6,876 nt of DNA from Pseudomonadota bacterium. GTDB lineage: Bacteria > Pseudomonadota > Gammaproteobacteria > Burkholderiales > Thiobacillaceae. A model generated the notes under the pieces. It had not been told where the DNA came from, searched no databases, and saw nothing but the letters and a program-made list of their open reading frames with translations. The first letter of the stretch is position 1, and each line of letters starts with the position of its first letter. The position numbers and the translations under genes were made by a program. Location: NCBI GenBank assembly GCA_021802595.1, contig JAJZRT010000200.1, positions 1 to 6,876 on the forward strand, read 5' to 3'. Below are positions 1 through 6,876 of this stretch, in pieces.

Positions 1-349
1 GATAGGCCAGCAGCGCGAAACCGAGCACCACCACCGACAGGTTCATCGCGATCCCCGACCAGGTGCAGTAGCGCGCGGGGATTTCGATCGGCTTCAGCGT
101 CTTCAGCACGCGCCGGAACTGCACGATGGAGAACCCGATGACCCACAGGGCGAGGGTGATGAAGGCGATGCCGATCCAGAACGACGTGTCTCGTCCAGCG
201 GCCCCCGGTGTCTGCCGCAGCACGTGCAGGAACAGGCCGAAACGTTCGAGCACGAAGCCGAAAGCCATCAGGGTGAGGCCGGTGCGGTTCCACGCCATCA
301 GCGTGCGTTCGGCGGCAAAAAAGACGCGGGGGTCGTTGAGATCGGACAT
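1..349 (-). CDS. DUF202-family inner-membrane protein (3' end outside window)
   Basis: Reading the minus strand from the ATG at 349-347 gives 116 codons without a stop; the gene leaves the window at its 3' end. The N-terminus reads MSDLNDPRVFFAAERTLMAW and continues NRTGL, the typical DUF202 (YidH-like) opening with the D-P-R and A-x-E-R-T-x-x-A-W-x-R-T-G signature. Three hydrophobic segments follow, at about residues 23-43, 62-83 and 98-116, so it should be a small inner-membrane protein. The family has no settled biochemical function. Its ATG shares one base with the oxyR stop codon (TGATG), and a GGAG (complement of 358-361) lies 8 nt upstream inside the end of oxyR. The two genes are therefore almost certainly co-transcribed and translationally coupled. 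A role linked to the peroxide response is inference from this arrangement. Confidence 0.85.
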   Translation of the reverse strand, partial: MSDLNDPRVFFAAERTLMAWNRTGLTLMAFGFVLERFGLFLHVLRQTPGAAGRDTSFWIGIAFITLALWVIGFSIVQFRRVLKTLKPIEIPARYCTWSGIAMNLSVVVLGFALLAY

Positions 350-1254
350 CAGGCAGGCTCCACTTCGCCGGGCAGCGCGCTCTTCAGCGTCTGCGCCAGG
401 CGTTCGAAGGTTTCAGGGAAAGGTGCGCGCTTGCGCCACACCAGGCCAATGGTGCGTCCGGGCGGCGGGCTTTTGAATGGCCGTATTTCGACCGACTTCT
501 TGCTGACGCGCGGCGCGGCGTCCACCGCGAGCGCAGGCAGCAGCGTCAGACCCAGCCCCATGCCGACCATCTGGCGCAGGGTCTCCAGGCTGGTCGCGCG
601 CACTTCCTCGCGACCGGTGCTTCCCGCGCCGCAGACATCGAGTGCCTGGTCGCGCAGACAGTGTCCCTCGTCGAGCAGCAGCAGCTTCTCGGCCATGATG
701 TCCGACACCTTCAGCACATCGCGCTGGGCCAGCGCATGTCCCGCCGGCAGGGCAGCATAGAACGGCTCGTAGAACAGCGGCTCGACCCGCAGTGCGTCGT
801 CGGCGACGGGCAGCGCCAGGAGGCCGGCATCCAGCTTTCCGTCAAGCAGATGCTCCAGGATCTGCGGCGTCATTTCCTCGCGCAGCAGCAGGCGCAGGCC
901 GGGATGCTTCCTGTGCACCAGCGTCAGCGCGTGCGGCAGGTAATAGGGACCGAGCGTGGGAATCACGCCGAGATGCAGGGTGCGCGCCATCGGGTCCTGC
1001 GCATGCTTCGCCAGCTCGCGGATGCGCTCCGCTTCCTCGACGATGTTGCGGGCGGCCGCGAGGATCTCCTTGCCGATCGGCGTCGGCGTGACGCGCTTGA
1101 GGCTGCGGTCGAACAGCGTGACGCCGAGGAAATCCTCCAGCTTCTTGATCTGCGTCGACAGCGTCGACTGCGTGATGAAACAGGCTTCGGCGGCACGGCC
1201 GAAGTGGCCGTGATCGGCCAGTGCAACGAGGTATTTCAGCTCCTGGAGCGTCAT
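349..1254 (-). CDS. oxyR: OxyR, LysR-type peroxide-sensing transcription regulator
   Basis: The product is a 301-residue LysR-family regulator that senses hydrogen peroxide through a reversible disulfide and activates antioxidant genes. An N-terminal winged helix-turn-helix (about residues 1-60, with the recognition region around AAEACFITQSTLSTQIKKLE) is followed by a linker helix and a periplasmic-binding-protein-like sensor domain (about 90-295). The redox pair is intact: Cys199 in the GHCLRDQ motif and Cys208, matching the E. coli OxyR numbering exactly. The conserved RATSLETLR and LLPALAV segments follow. The length equals the family norm. The ATG at 1254-1252 is the natural LysR start; a weak Shine-Dalgarno-like GGTGAA (complement of 1257-1262) precedes it. 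It is transcribed divergently from katG and followed by the overlapping DUF202 gene. OxyR proteins usually repress their own promoter, and a -10-like TAGAAT for oxyR (complement of 1285-1290) lies inside the candidate operator here. Confidence 0.96.
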   Translation of the reverse strand: MTLQELKYLVALADHGHFGRAAEACFITQSTLSTQIKKLEDFLGVTLFDRSLKRVTPTPIGKEILAAARNIVEEAERIRELAKHAQDPMARTLHLGVIPTLGPYYLPHALTLVHRKHPGLRLLLREEMTPQILEHLLDGKLDAGLLALPVADDALRVEPLFYEPFYAALPAGHALAQRDVLKVSDIMAEKLLLLDEGHCLRDQALDVCGAGSTGREEVRATSLETLRQMVGMGLGLTLLPALAVDAAPRVSKKSVEIRPFKSPPPGRTIGLVWRKRAPFPETFERLAQTLKSALPGEVEPA

Positions 1255-1276
1255 GCTTCACCGTTCGATTTCATCA

Positions 1277-3567
<2,291 letters not shown>

Positions 3568-3583
3568 TCGATTGTCCTCGTAC

Positions 3584-3616
3584 ACGGCGCGGCGGCCTGG
3601 TCGCCGCGCCGTTTTT
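3584..3616 (+). terminator. Rho-independent terminator of katG
   Basis: An 11-bp perfect stem (3584-3594 with 3602-3612) of almost pure GC with a 7-nt loop is followed by a T run (TTTTTATT from 3612). It begins 17 nt after the katG stop codon. It should separate katG transcription from the following operon. Confidence 0.92.
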
Positions 3617-3636
3617 ATTCGGCAGGCAGTCGAACA

Positions 3637-3664
3637 TTGATTCGACATCGTCAATCGATATATT
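3637..3664 (+). promoter_or_regulatory. Probable promoter of the small ORF-ZIP-ferritin operon
   Basis: TTGATT at 3637-3642 (4 of 6 for a -35 box) and TATATT at 3659-3664 (5 of 6 for a -10 box) are 16 bp apart, in the only AT-rich stretch between the katG terminator and the next gene. The -10 box lies within the left arm of the palindrome at 3658-3700, so a protein bound there would block transcription. The boxes are assigned by eye. Confidence 0.5.
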
Positions 3665-3700
3665 CCAGATAATTTATTGGATAAATGAAATGGAATGTAT
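3658..3700. promoter_or_regulatory. 43-bp interrupted palindrome, probable operator
   Basis: The sequence is symmetric about base 3679. ATTTAT (3672-3677) pairs with ATAAAT (3681-3686) around TGG. Further out ATTCCA (3662-3667) pairs with TGGAAT (3691-3696), and ATA (3658-3660) pairs with TAT (3698-3700). In all 16 of 20 positions are complementary. It also holds three GATA words at 3657, 3668 and 3680, one helical turn apart. It overlaps the likely promoter of the metal-transport operon and looks like the binding site of a dimeric regulator. It fits neither the OxyR consensus nor the 19-bp Fur box well (about 9 of 19), so the regulator is unknown. Confidence 0.5.
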
Positions 3701-3750
3701 TTGAATGCAGTCATGCCGCTGCCACGCAGTTCCACGACAGGAGAACAACC

Positions 3751-3936
3751 ATGATTGCAATGAGCATGATCAGCGTCTACGAAGAATACCGCCGCGACCA
3801 CATTGCCAGCGCGCCGGTCCATCCCGTCCCTGCGCACCCGCTGCGCCGTGCGATGCTGCGCGCCTTGAGCAGGCTCGGACTCGGCATCGGCGGGATGGCG
3901 GCGGCGGACGAAGAAGAAATGCTGGGGATTGGCTAG
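3751..3936 (+). CDS. Small protein of unknown function (61 aa) leading the ZIP operon
   Basis: I do not recognise this protein. The start at 3751 is supported by AGGAG at 3739-3743, 7 nt upstream; the in-frame ATG at 3685 lies inside the palindrome and lacks such a site. The product begins MIAMSMISVYEEYRRDH. It then has a Pro/His-rich stretch with His17, His24 and His29 (residues 17-30), a basic, probably amphipathic segment LRRAMLRALSRLGLGIGG (about 31-48) and a short acidic tail with ADEEE. There is no clear signal peptide or membrane helix. It ends only 9 bp before the ZIP gene, whose own ribosome-binding site is weak, so it may serve as a translated leader that couples translation. A metal-related role suggested by the histidines is speculation. 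Confidence 0.65.
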   Translation: MIAMSMISVYEEYRRDHIASAPVHPVPAHPLRRAMLRALSRLGLGIGGMAAADEEEMLGIG

Positions 3937-3945
3937 GGTAAGTGA

Positions 3946-4863
3946 ATGAGCACCGCCGCCCACGCCCTGCAGGATTTCTTCCATGACCCGCGCCGCGCCC
4001 GCGCGGCCAGGCTGGGCATCAATACGCTGGCCACCGTACTGCTGGGCGGCTTGGCATGGCTGGCGGTGGCGGAAGGCGGCACCCGCCTCGACACGCCGAT
4101 GGGGCAGGCGCTGGCGGGCTCGGGCGTGGCGGCGCTGGCCACTGCCGCGGGCGCGCTGCCCGCCCTGTTCGTCCGCCACATCTCGCCGCGCTGGGAAGAC
4201 ATCATGCTCGGATTCGGCGCGGGCGTGATGGCGGCCGCCTCGTGTTTCTCGCTGGTGATTCCGGGTGTTGCCGCAGGCGCCCACCTGCTCGGCAGCAGGC
4301 CGGCAGGTGCATTGCTCGTGGCCGCCGGACTGATTCTCGGCGCTCTGTTCCTGCTGCTGGCCGACAAGATGGTGCCCCACGAGCATCACAGCGCCGGGCG
4401 CCACGGTCCCGACTGGCTGCACCTGCGCAGCGTCTGGCTGATGGTGTTTGCCATTTGCCTGCACAACTTCCCCGAGGGCATGGCGATCGGGGTCGGATTT
4501 TCCGGCGGCGACACGTCGGTGGGCATCCCGCTTGCAGCGGCCATCGCCATCCAGGACGTTCCCGAAGGCCTGGTGGTGGCGGTGGCGCTGCGCACCGTGG
4601 CCTACACGCCCTGGCGGGCCGCCGCGGCAGGCGCGCTGTCGGGACTGGCCGAGCCGTTCGGCGCCGTCGTCAGCGTTGCGCTGACTTCGGGCTTTGCCCC
4701 CCTCTACCCGGCCGGCCTCGGCTTTGCCGCCGGCGCGATGCTCTGGGTGGTATCGCACGAAATCATTCCAGAAACCCATCGCAAAGGACACGAACAGGCC
4801 GCCACACTGGGCCTCATCGGCGGTTTTGTCGTCATGATGCTGCTGGATACTGCGCTGGGATAA
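3946..4863 (+). CDS. ZIP-family divalent metal transporter (BbZIP-like)
   Basis: This 305-residue inner-membrane protein should import divalent metal ions (zinc most typically; iron, manganese or cadmium are possible) into the cytoplasm. It has about eight hydrophobic segments and both family signatures: HNFPEGMAIGVGF (His173, Asn174, Glu177) and QDVPEGLVVAVAL (Gln203, Asp204, Glu207). Met95, Glu236 and His271-Glu272 match further metal-site positions. All of these lie four residues before the numbers I recall for the structurally studied Bordetella BbZIP, which points to close homology. A histidine-containing loop (HEHHSAGRH, about 145-153) separates the third and fourth helices. The start lies 9 bp after the small ORF with only a weak GGTAAG upstream, suggesting coupled translation. 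The ferritin-like gene follows after 24 bp. The metal specificity cannot be read from the sequence. Confidence 0.93.
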   Translation: MSTAAHALQDFFHDPRRARAARLGINTLATVLLGGLAWLAVAEGGTRLDTPMGQALAGSGVAALATAAGALPALFVRHISPRWEDIMLGFGAGVMAAASCFSLVIPGVAAGAHLLGSRPAGALLVAAGLILGALFLLLADKMVPHEHHSAGRHGPDWLHLRSVWLMVFAICLHNFPEGMAIGVGFSGGDTSVGIPLAAAIAIQDVPEGLVVAVALRTVAYTPWRAAAAGALSGLAEPFGAVVSVALTSGFAPLYPAGLGFAAGAMLWVVSHEIIPETHRKGHEQAATLGLIGGFVVMMLLDTALG

Positions 4864-4887
4864 CCCTCAAACCGTAAGGAGATCGAC

Positions 4888-5445
4888 ATGGCCAAAGCCA
4901 CCCCTGCAAGCAAGCAACCCTTCCTCAGCGACATCAAGACCCTGCGCGCCCGCGCCCGCAAGCACATCGAGAACGGCGCCGTCACCGATGGCTACCAGGC
5001 CGATCGCGCCATCGTCGTCAAGCTGCTGAACGAAGCGCTGGCCACCGAACTGGTCTGCATCCTGCGCTACAAGCGGCATTTCTTCATGGCCAGCGGCATC
5101 AACGCCGACGCGGTGGCGCAGGAATTCCTGCAACATGCCACCGAGGAGCAGGGCCACGCCGACCAGATTGCCACCCGCATCGTGCAACTGAAGGGCGAAC
5201 CCAACTTCAACCCGGAAGGGCTGGCGATGCGCTCGCACGCCGAATACGTCGAGGGCGACTCGCTCATCGACATGATCAGGGAAGACCTGGTGGCCGAGCG
5301 CATCGCGATCGAGAGCTACGGCGAAATGATCCGCTATATCGGCGACCAGGACATCACCACGCGCCGCATGCTGGAAACCATCCTGGCCATGGAAGAGGAA
5401 CACGCCGACGACCTGTCGAGCCTGCTGGAAGATCTGGGCCGCTAG
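4888..5445 (+). CDS. Ferritin-like di-iron protein (bacterioferritin/Dps-like, non-haem)
   Basis: This 185-residue, mostly helical cytoplasmic protein belongs to the ferritin superfamily; such proteins oxidise and store iron or protect DNA from iron-peroxide chemistry. The di-iron site is complete: Glu54, Glu87-x-x-His90 (EEQGH), Glu137 (DLVAERIAIE) and Glu169-x-x-His172 (MEEEH). The pattern is that of bacterioferritin, but the position of its haem-ligand methionine, next to the first ExxH glutamate, is Gln88, so haem binding is unlikely. An N-terminal extension of about 35 residues rich in Lys, Arg and Ala precedes the first helix and resembles DNA-binding tails of some Dps proteins (inference). 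TAAGGAG at 4875-4881, 6 nt before the ATG, is the strongest ribosome-binding site in this operon. No classic terminator follows: GGGCC/GGCCC at 5436-5449 makes a small hairpin without a T run. The rest of 5450-5543 shows nothing recognisable. Confidence 0.9.
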   Translation: MAKATPASKQPFLSDIKTLRARARKHIENGAVTDGYQADRAIVVKLLNEALATELVCILRYKRHFFMASGINADAVAQEFLQHATEEQGHADQIATRIVQLKGEPNFNPEGLAMRSHAEYVEGDSLIDMIREDLVAERIAIESYGEMIRYIGDQDITTRRMLETILAMEEEHADDLSSLLEDLGR

Positions 5446-5543
5446 GCCCGTGCCCTGGCCGTTCGGGCTGGGGTAGGGGAAGCCGTCCCACCGACGCCCG
5501 CGCCAGCACCACGGATTGAATAACCACACCTGTTTGCCTGTGA

Positions 5544-6831
5544 TTACTTTATTTGATGCATTGTCAGGCTCGGGTATATGAGAATCGCGTCGGGATAGTG
5601 CATTGCCTTGATCACCCAACTTGCTCGAAGGTGATTGCTGTCCCGTAATATGGGGGCACCCATATCGTCGACAAAGCGGCATTCAATGTTGGTGCATAAC
5701 TGTGCAGCCGGATCAATAATTACTGCTCCCGCATGATCGGCCGCGCGCTCTAGAAACGAACGTACCAATCCGTTTTCGTCAAAATAGTCTTTCACATCAA
5801 CTGATTCTGCCGAGGCCATATTGAGGCCTAGAAATGTGCGGCGTGCCATTTCACGCGGTTGGTTGAAACGAAGCGTTGGCTCGGGTAATGCGACAAACAC
5901 CTGCACTCCTCGTTGAACCCAAAGGCGCCAGAGCCGTTCTGCCTGCTGGAAATTGTCCCTCGCATACTCGGGGGAACTAAGTTTCGCATCACATTGACCA
6001 TTAGTCCACGCGCAGATCGGTGAGTCAGCTCTGAAGTAGCCGTCCCACGAGGCAGCCACGATAACGCGTTCGTATAGTCCGCTCTGCACCAATGCTTGAA
6101 CTTGTTCCATAGCCAAAGGACAGGAATAGCCAGCTTCTACACGATTTACACCTGGTAGTGGCGGGCATCCGGCAGCGGTCATGAAATCTACTGGTTGATC
6201 TTTGGCGCGGCTATTGAAGTAGGGCCAATAGTTCTGGGCATGAGAATCGCCGATTACAAGCCAAACCTTTGCTGTGGGATGTGGGATGTGGGATGTGGGA
6301 TGTGGGATGTGGGATGTGGGATGTGGGATGTGGGATGTGGGATGTGGGATGCAAGTGGCAAAGCTCTAGATTGTTGCCAACCTTCCAGTTCACGCACTTC
6401 GCCGGAAATGTTGAGTCGACTTCAGCATGCTTTAATCCGTCCAATTCATTAACCAGAGCTGGGCTGCGCTCTGGCAATCCATCCAGCTTAACAATGATGA
6501 CTGAACAACCCACGAGTGCCAGCCAACCCATAGACGCTCGAGCAGTGCCGCGCCATGTCAGGGATTGGAGCCACCGTCTCGCGGGTATTTCAACCAAGCG
6601 GTATGAGGCATAACCAAGCATGAACGAAAGAAGGATCGCGCCGACCACCCAACCGAATTGCGAATCCAGGTGGAGCATCTTAATAGCTACGAAGCACGGC
6701 CAATGCCAAAGGTAAATCGAATATGAACTCAAACCAATTGTCTCAATTGGAAACCTCTGCATAACTCCTGACGAATCCCGCCGATCTTGATATAACTGGC
6801 CTATCGACAAACCGCCCATCGTCCTGACCAT
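5544..6831 (-). pseudogene. OafA-type acyltransferase with C-terminal SGNH domain, frame-broken (possible phase-OFF) and 5'-damaged
   Basis: Two minus-strand frames together encode the C-terminal part of an acyltransferase-3/SGNH protein, a family that O-acetylates lipopolysaccharide or other surface glycans. The first frame (6831-6211) gives SYSIYLWHWP (residues 36-45), a helix at 59-75, YRLVEIPAR (77-85) and a last helix at about 99-115, the usual end of the membrane domain. It then enters the heptamer repeat, read as HPTSHIP repeats, and leaves in a frame that stops at 6211. The SGNH domain continues in another frame down to the stop at 5544-5546. It holds GDSH at 6251-6240, VIVAASWDGY and the catalytic DSNH at 5642-5631. 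The first ATG of that frame (6182) lies after GDSH, so no functional esterase domain can be made from it. The eight or so N-terminal helices are absent: upstream of 6831 an in-frame TGA (6846-6844) closes the frame. GC content and codon use are lower than in the neighbours, suggesting horizontal acquisition. Confidence 0.8.
6273..6351. repeat. Heptanucleotide tandem repeat, 11 perfect copies of GTGGGAT
   Basis: Eleven uninterrupted identical copies run from 6274 to 6350, with one matching base on each side. On the minus strand the unit is ATCCCAC, and three units (21 nt) encode HPTSHIP. Because 7 is not a multiple of 3, each gain or loss of a unit shifts the frame, and the tract has no stop codon in any minus-strand frame. 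The upstream and downstream parts of the acyltransferase gene are in frame when the copy number is 1, 4, 7, 10 or 13, but not at the present 11. With a single copy the protein would read CHLHPTAKVWLVIGDSHA, a natural join for this family, so the tract probably grew from one ancestral unit. Perfect identity of all copies implies recent or continuing slippage. Confidence 0.97.
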
Positions 6832-6876
6832 GCTGAACCGTCTTCAACCGCAGAAATCCTTTGGCGACGAAGCCCT
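6832..6876. other. Unassigned right edge, possible junction
   Basis: This stretch lies upstream of the acyltransferase remnant. On the minus strand none of the three frames gives the hydrophobic helices expected for the missing N-terminal part; the frame of the remnant has a TGA at 6846-6844. On the plus strand a frame is open from about 6791 to the edge, with an ATG at 6830 and a continuation LNRLQPQKSFGDEA, but no ribosome-binding site. It may be the edge of a different sequence block. Confidence 0.3.

Noticed and set aside
3668..3686. A classical Fur box
   Set aside because: Only about 9 of 19 positions match the consensus, mostly the first GATAAT. The element is better described as a larger palindrome with an unknown partner.
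5436..5468. An intrinsic terminator after the ferritin-like gene
   Set aside because: The short GC hairpins here (GGGCC/GGCCC and GCCCG/CGGGC) are not followed by a T run, and the first overlaps the end of the coding sequence.
6273..6351. A CRISPR array or a protein-binding iteron array
   Set aside because: The units are 7 bp, directly abutting and without spacers, and they lie inside a coding sequence; this is a simple tandem repeat.
6195..6613. Plus-strand open frames through the heptamer repeat encoding Cys-Gly-Met-Trp-Asp-Val repeats
   Set aside because: They arise only because a heptamer repeat lacking stops is open in every frame. They have no ribosome-binding site and lie antisense to recognisable acyltransferase/SGNH sequence.
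6830..6876. The start of a plus-strand gene at ATG 6830
   Set aside because: The frame is open to the edge but has only 15 codons in the window, with no ribosome-binding site and no recognisable family; it cannot be called from this window.

Overview
The window comes from a GC-rich proteobacterium, most likely a betaproteobacterium. This rests on codon use, on an OxyR that keeps the E. coli cysteine numbering, on a KatG of ordinary bacterial length, and on a ZIP transporter whose metal-site residues line up with the Bordetella BbZIP protein at a constant offset of four. The genus cannot be fixed from the sequence alone.

Left part (1-3616): a peroxide-defence block. A divergent promoter region (1255-1377) separates oxyR (minus strand) from katG (plus strand). 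The stop codon of oxyR overlaps the start of a DUF202-type membrane protein gene, which runs off the left edge. katG ends in a strong intrinsic terminator.

Middle part (3617-5445): an AT-rich promoter/operator region with a 43-bp interrupted palindrome leads into what looks like a three-gene operon. Its genes are an unrecognised 61-residue protein, a ZIP-family metal transporter and a non-haem ferritin-like di-iron protein. Next to katG and oxyR this suggests coordinated peroxide removal, metal import and iron storage. The shared regulation is inference.

Right part (5446-6876): base composition drops (a 60-bp sample at 5761-5820 is 43% GC by hand count, against 68% at 4921-4980). Here lies a minus-strand OafA-type acyltransferase/SGNH gene that is broken in two. 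A tract of 11 perfect copies of the heptamer GTGGGAT sits just upstream of the SGNH catalytic GDSH motif and puts the two halves out of frame. Removing one copy would restore the frame, and a single ancestral copy would read through naturally. This is either a phase-variable surface-polysaccharide acyltransferase caught in the OFF state or slippage in a decaying gene. A second problem upstream, a stop codon and loss of the expected membrane helices near 6831-6846, favours a 5'-damaged remnant unless that too is a frameshift or assembly error.
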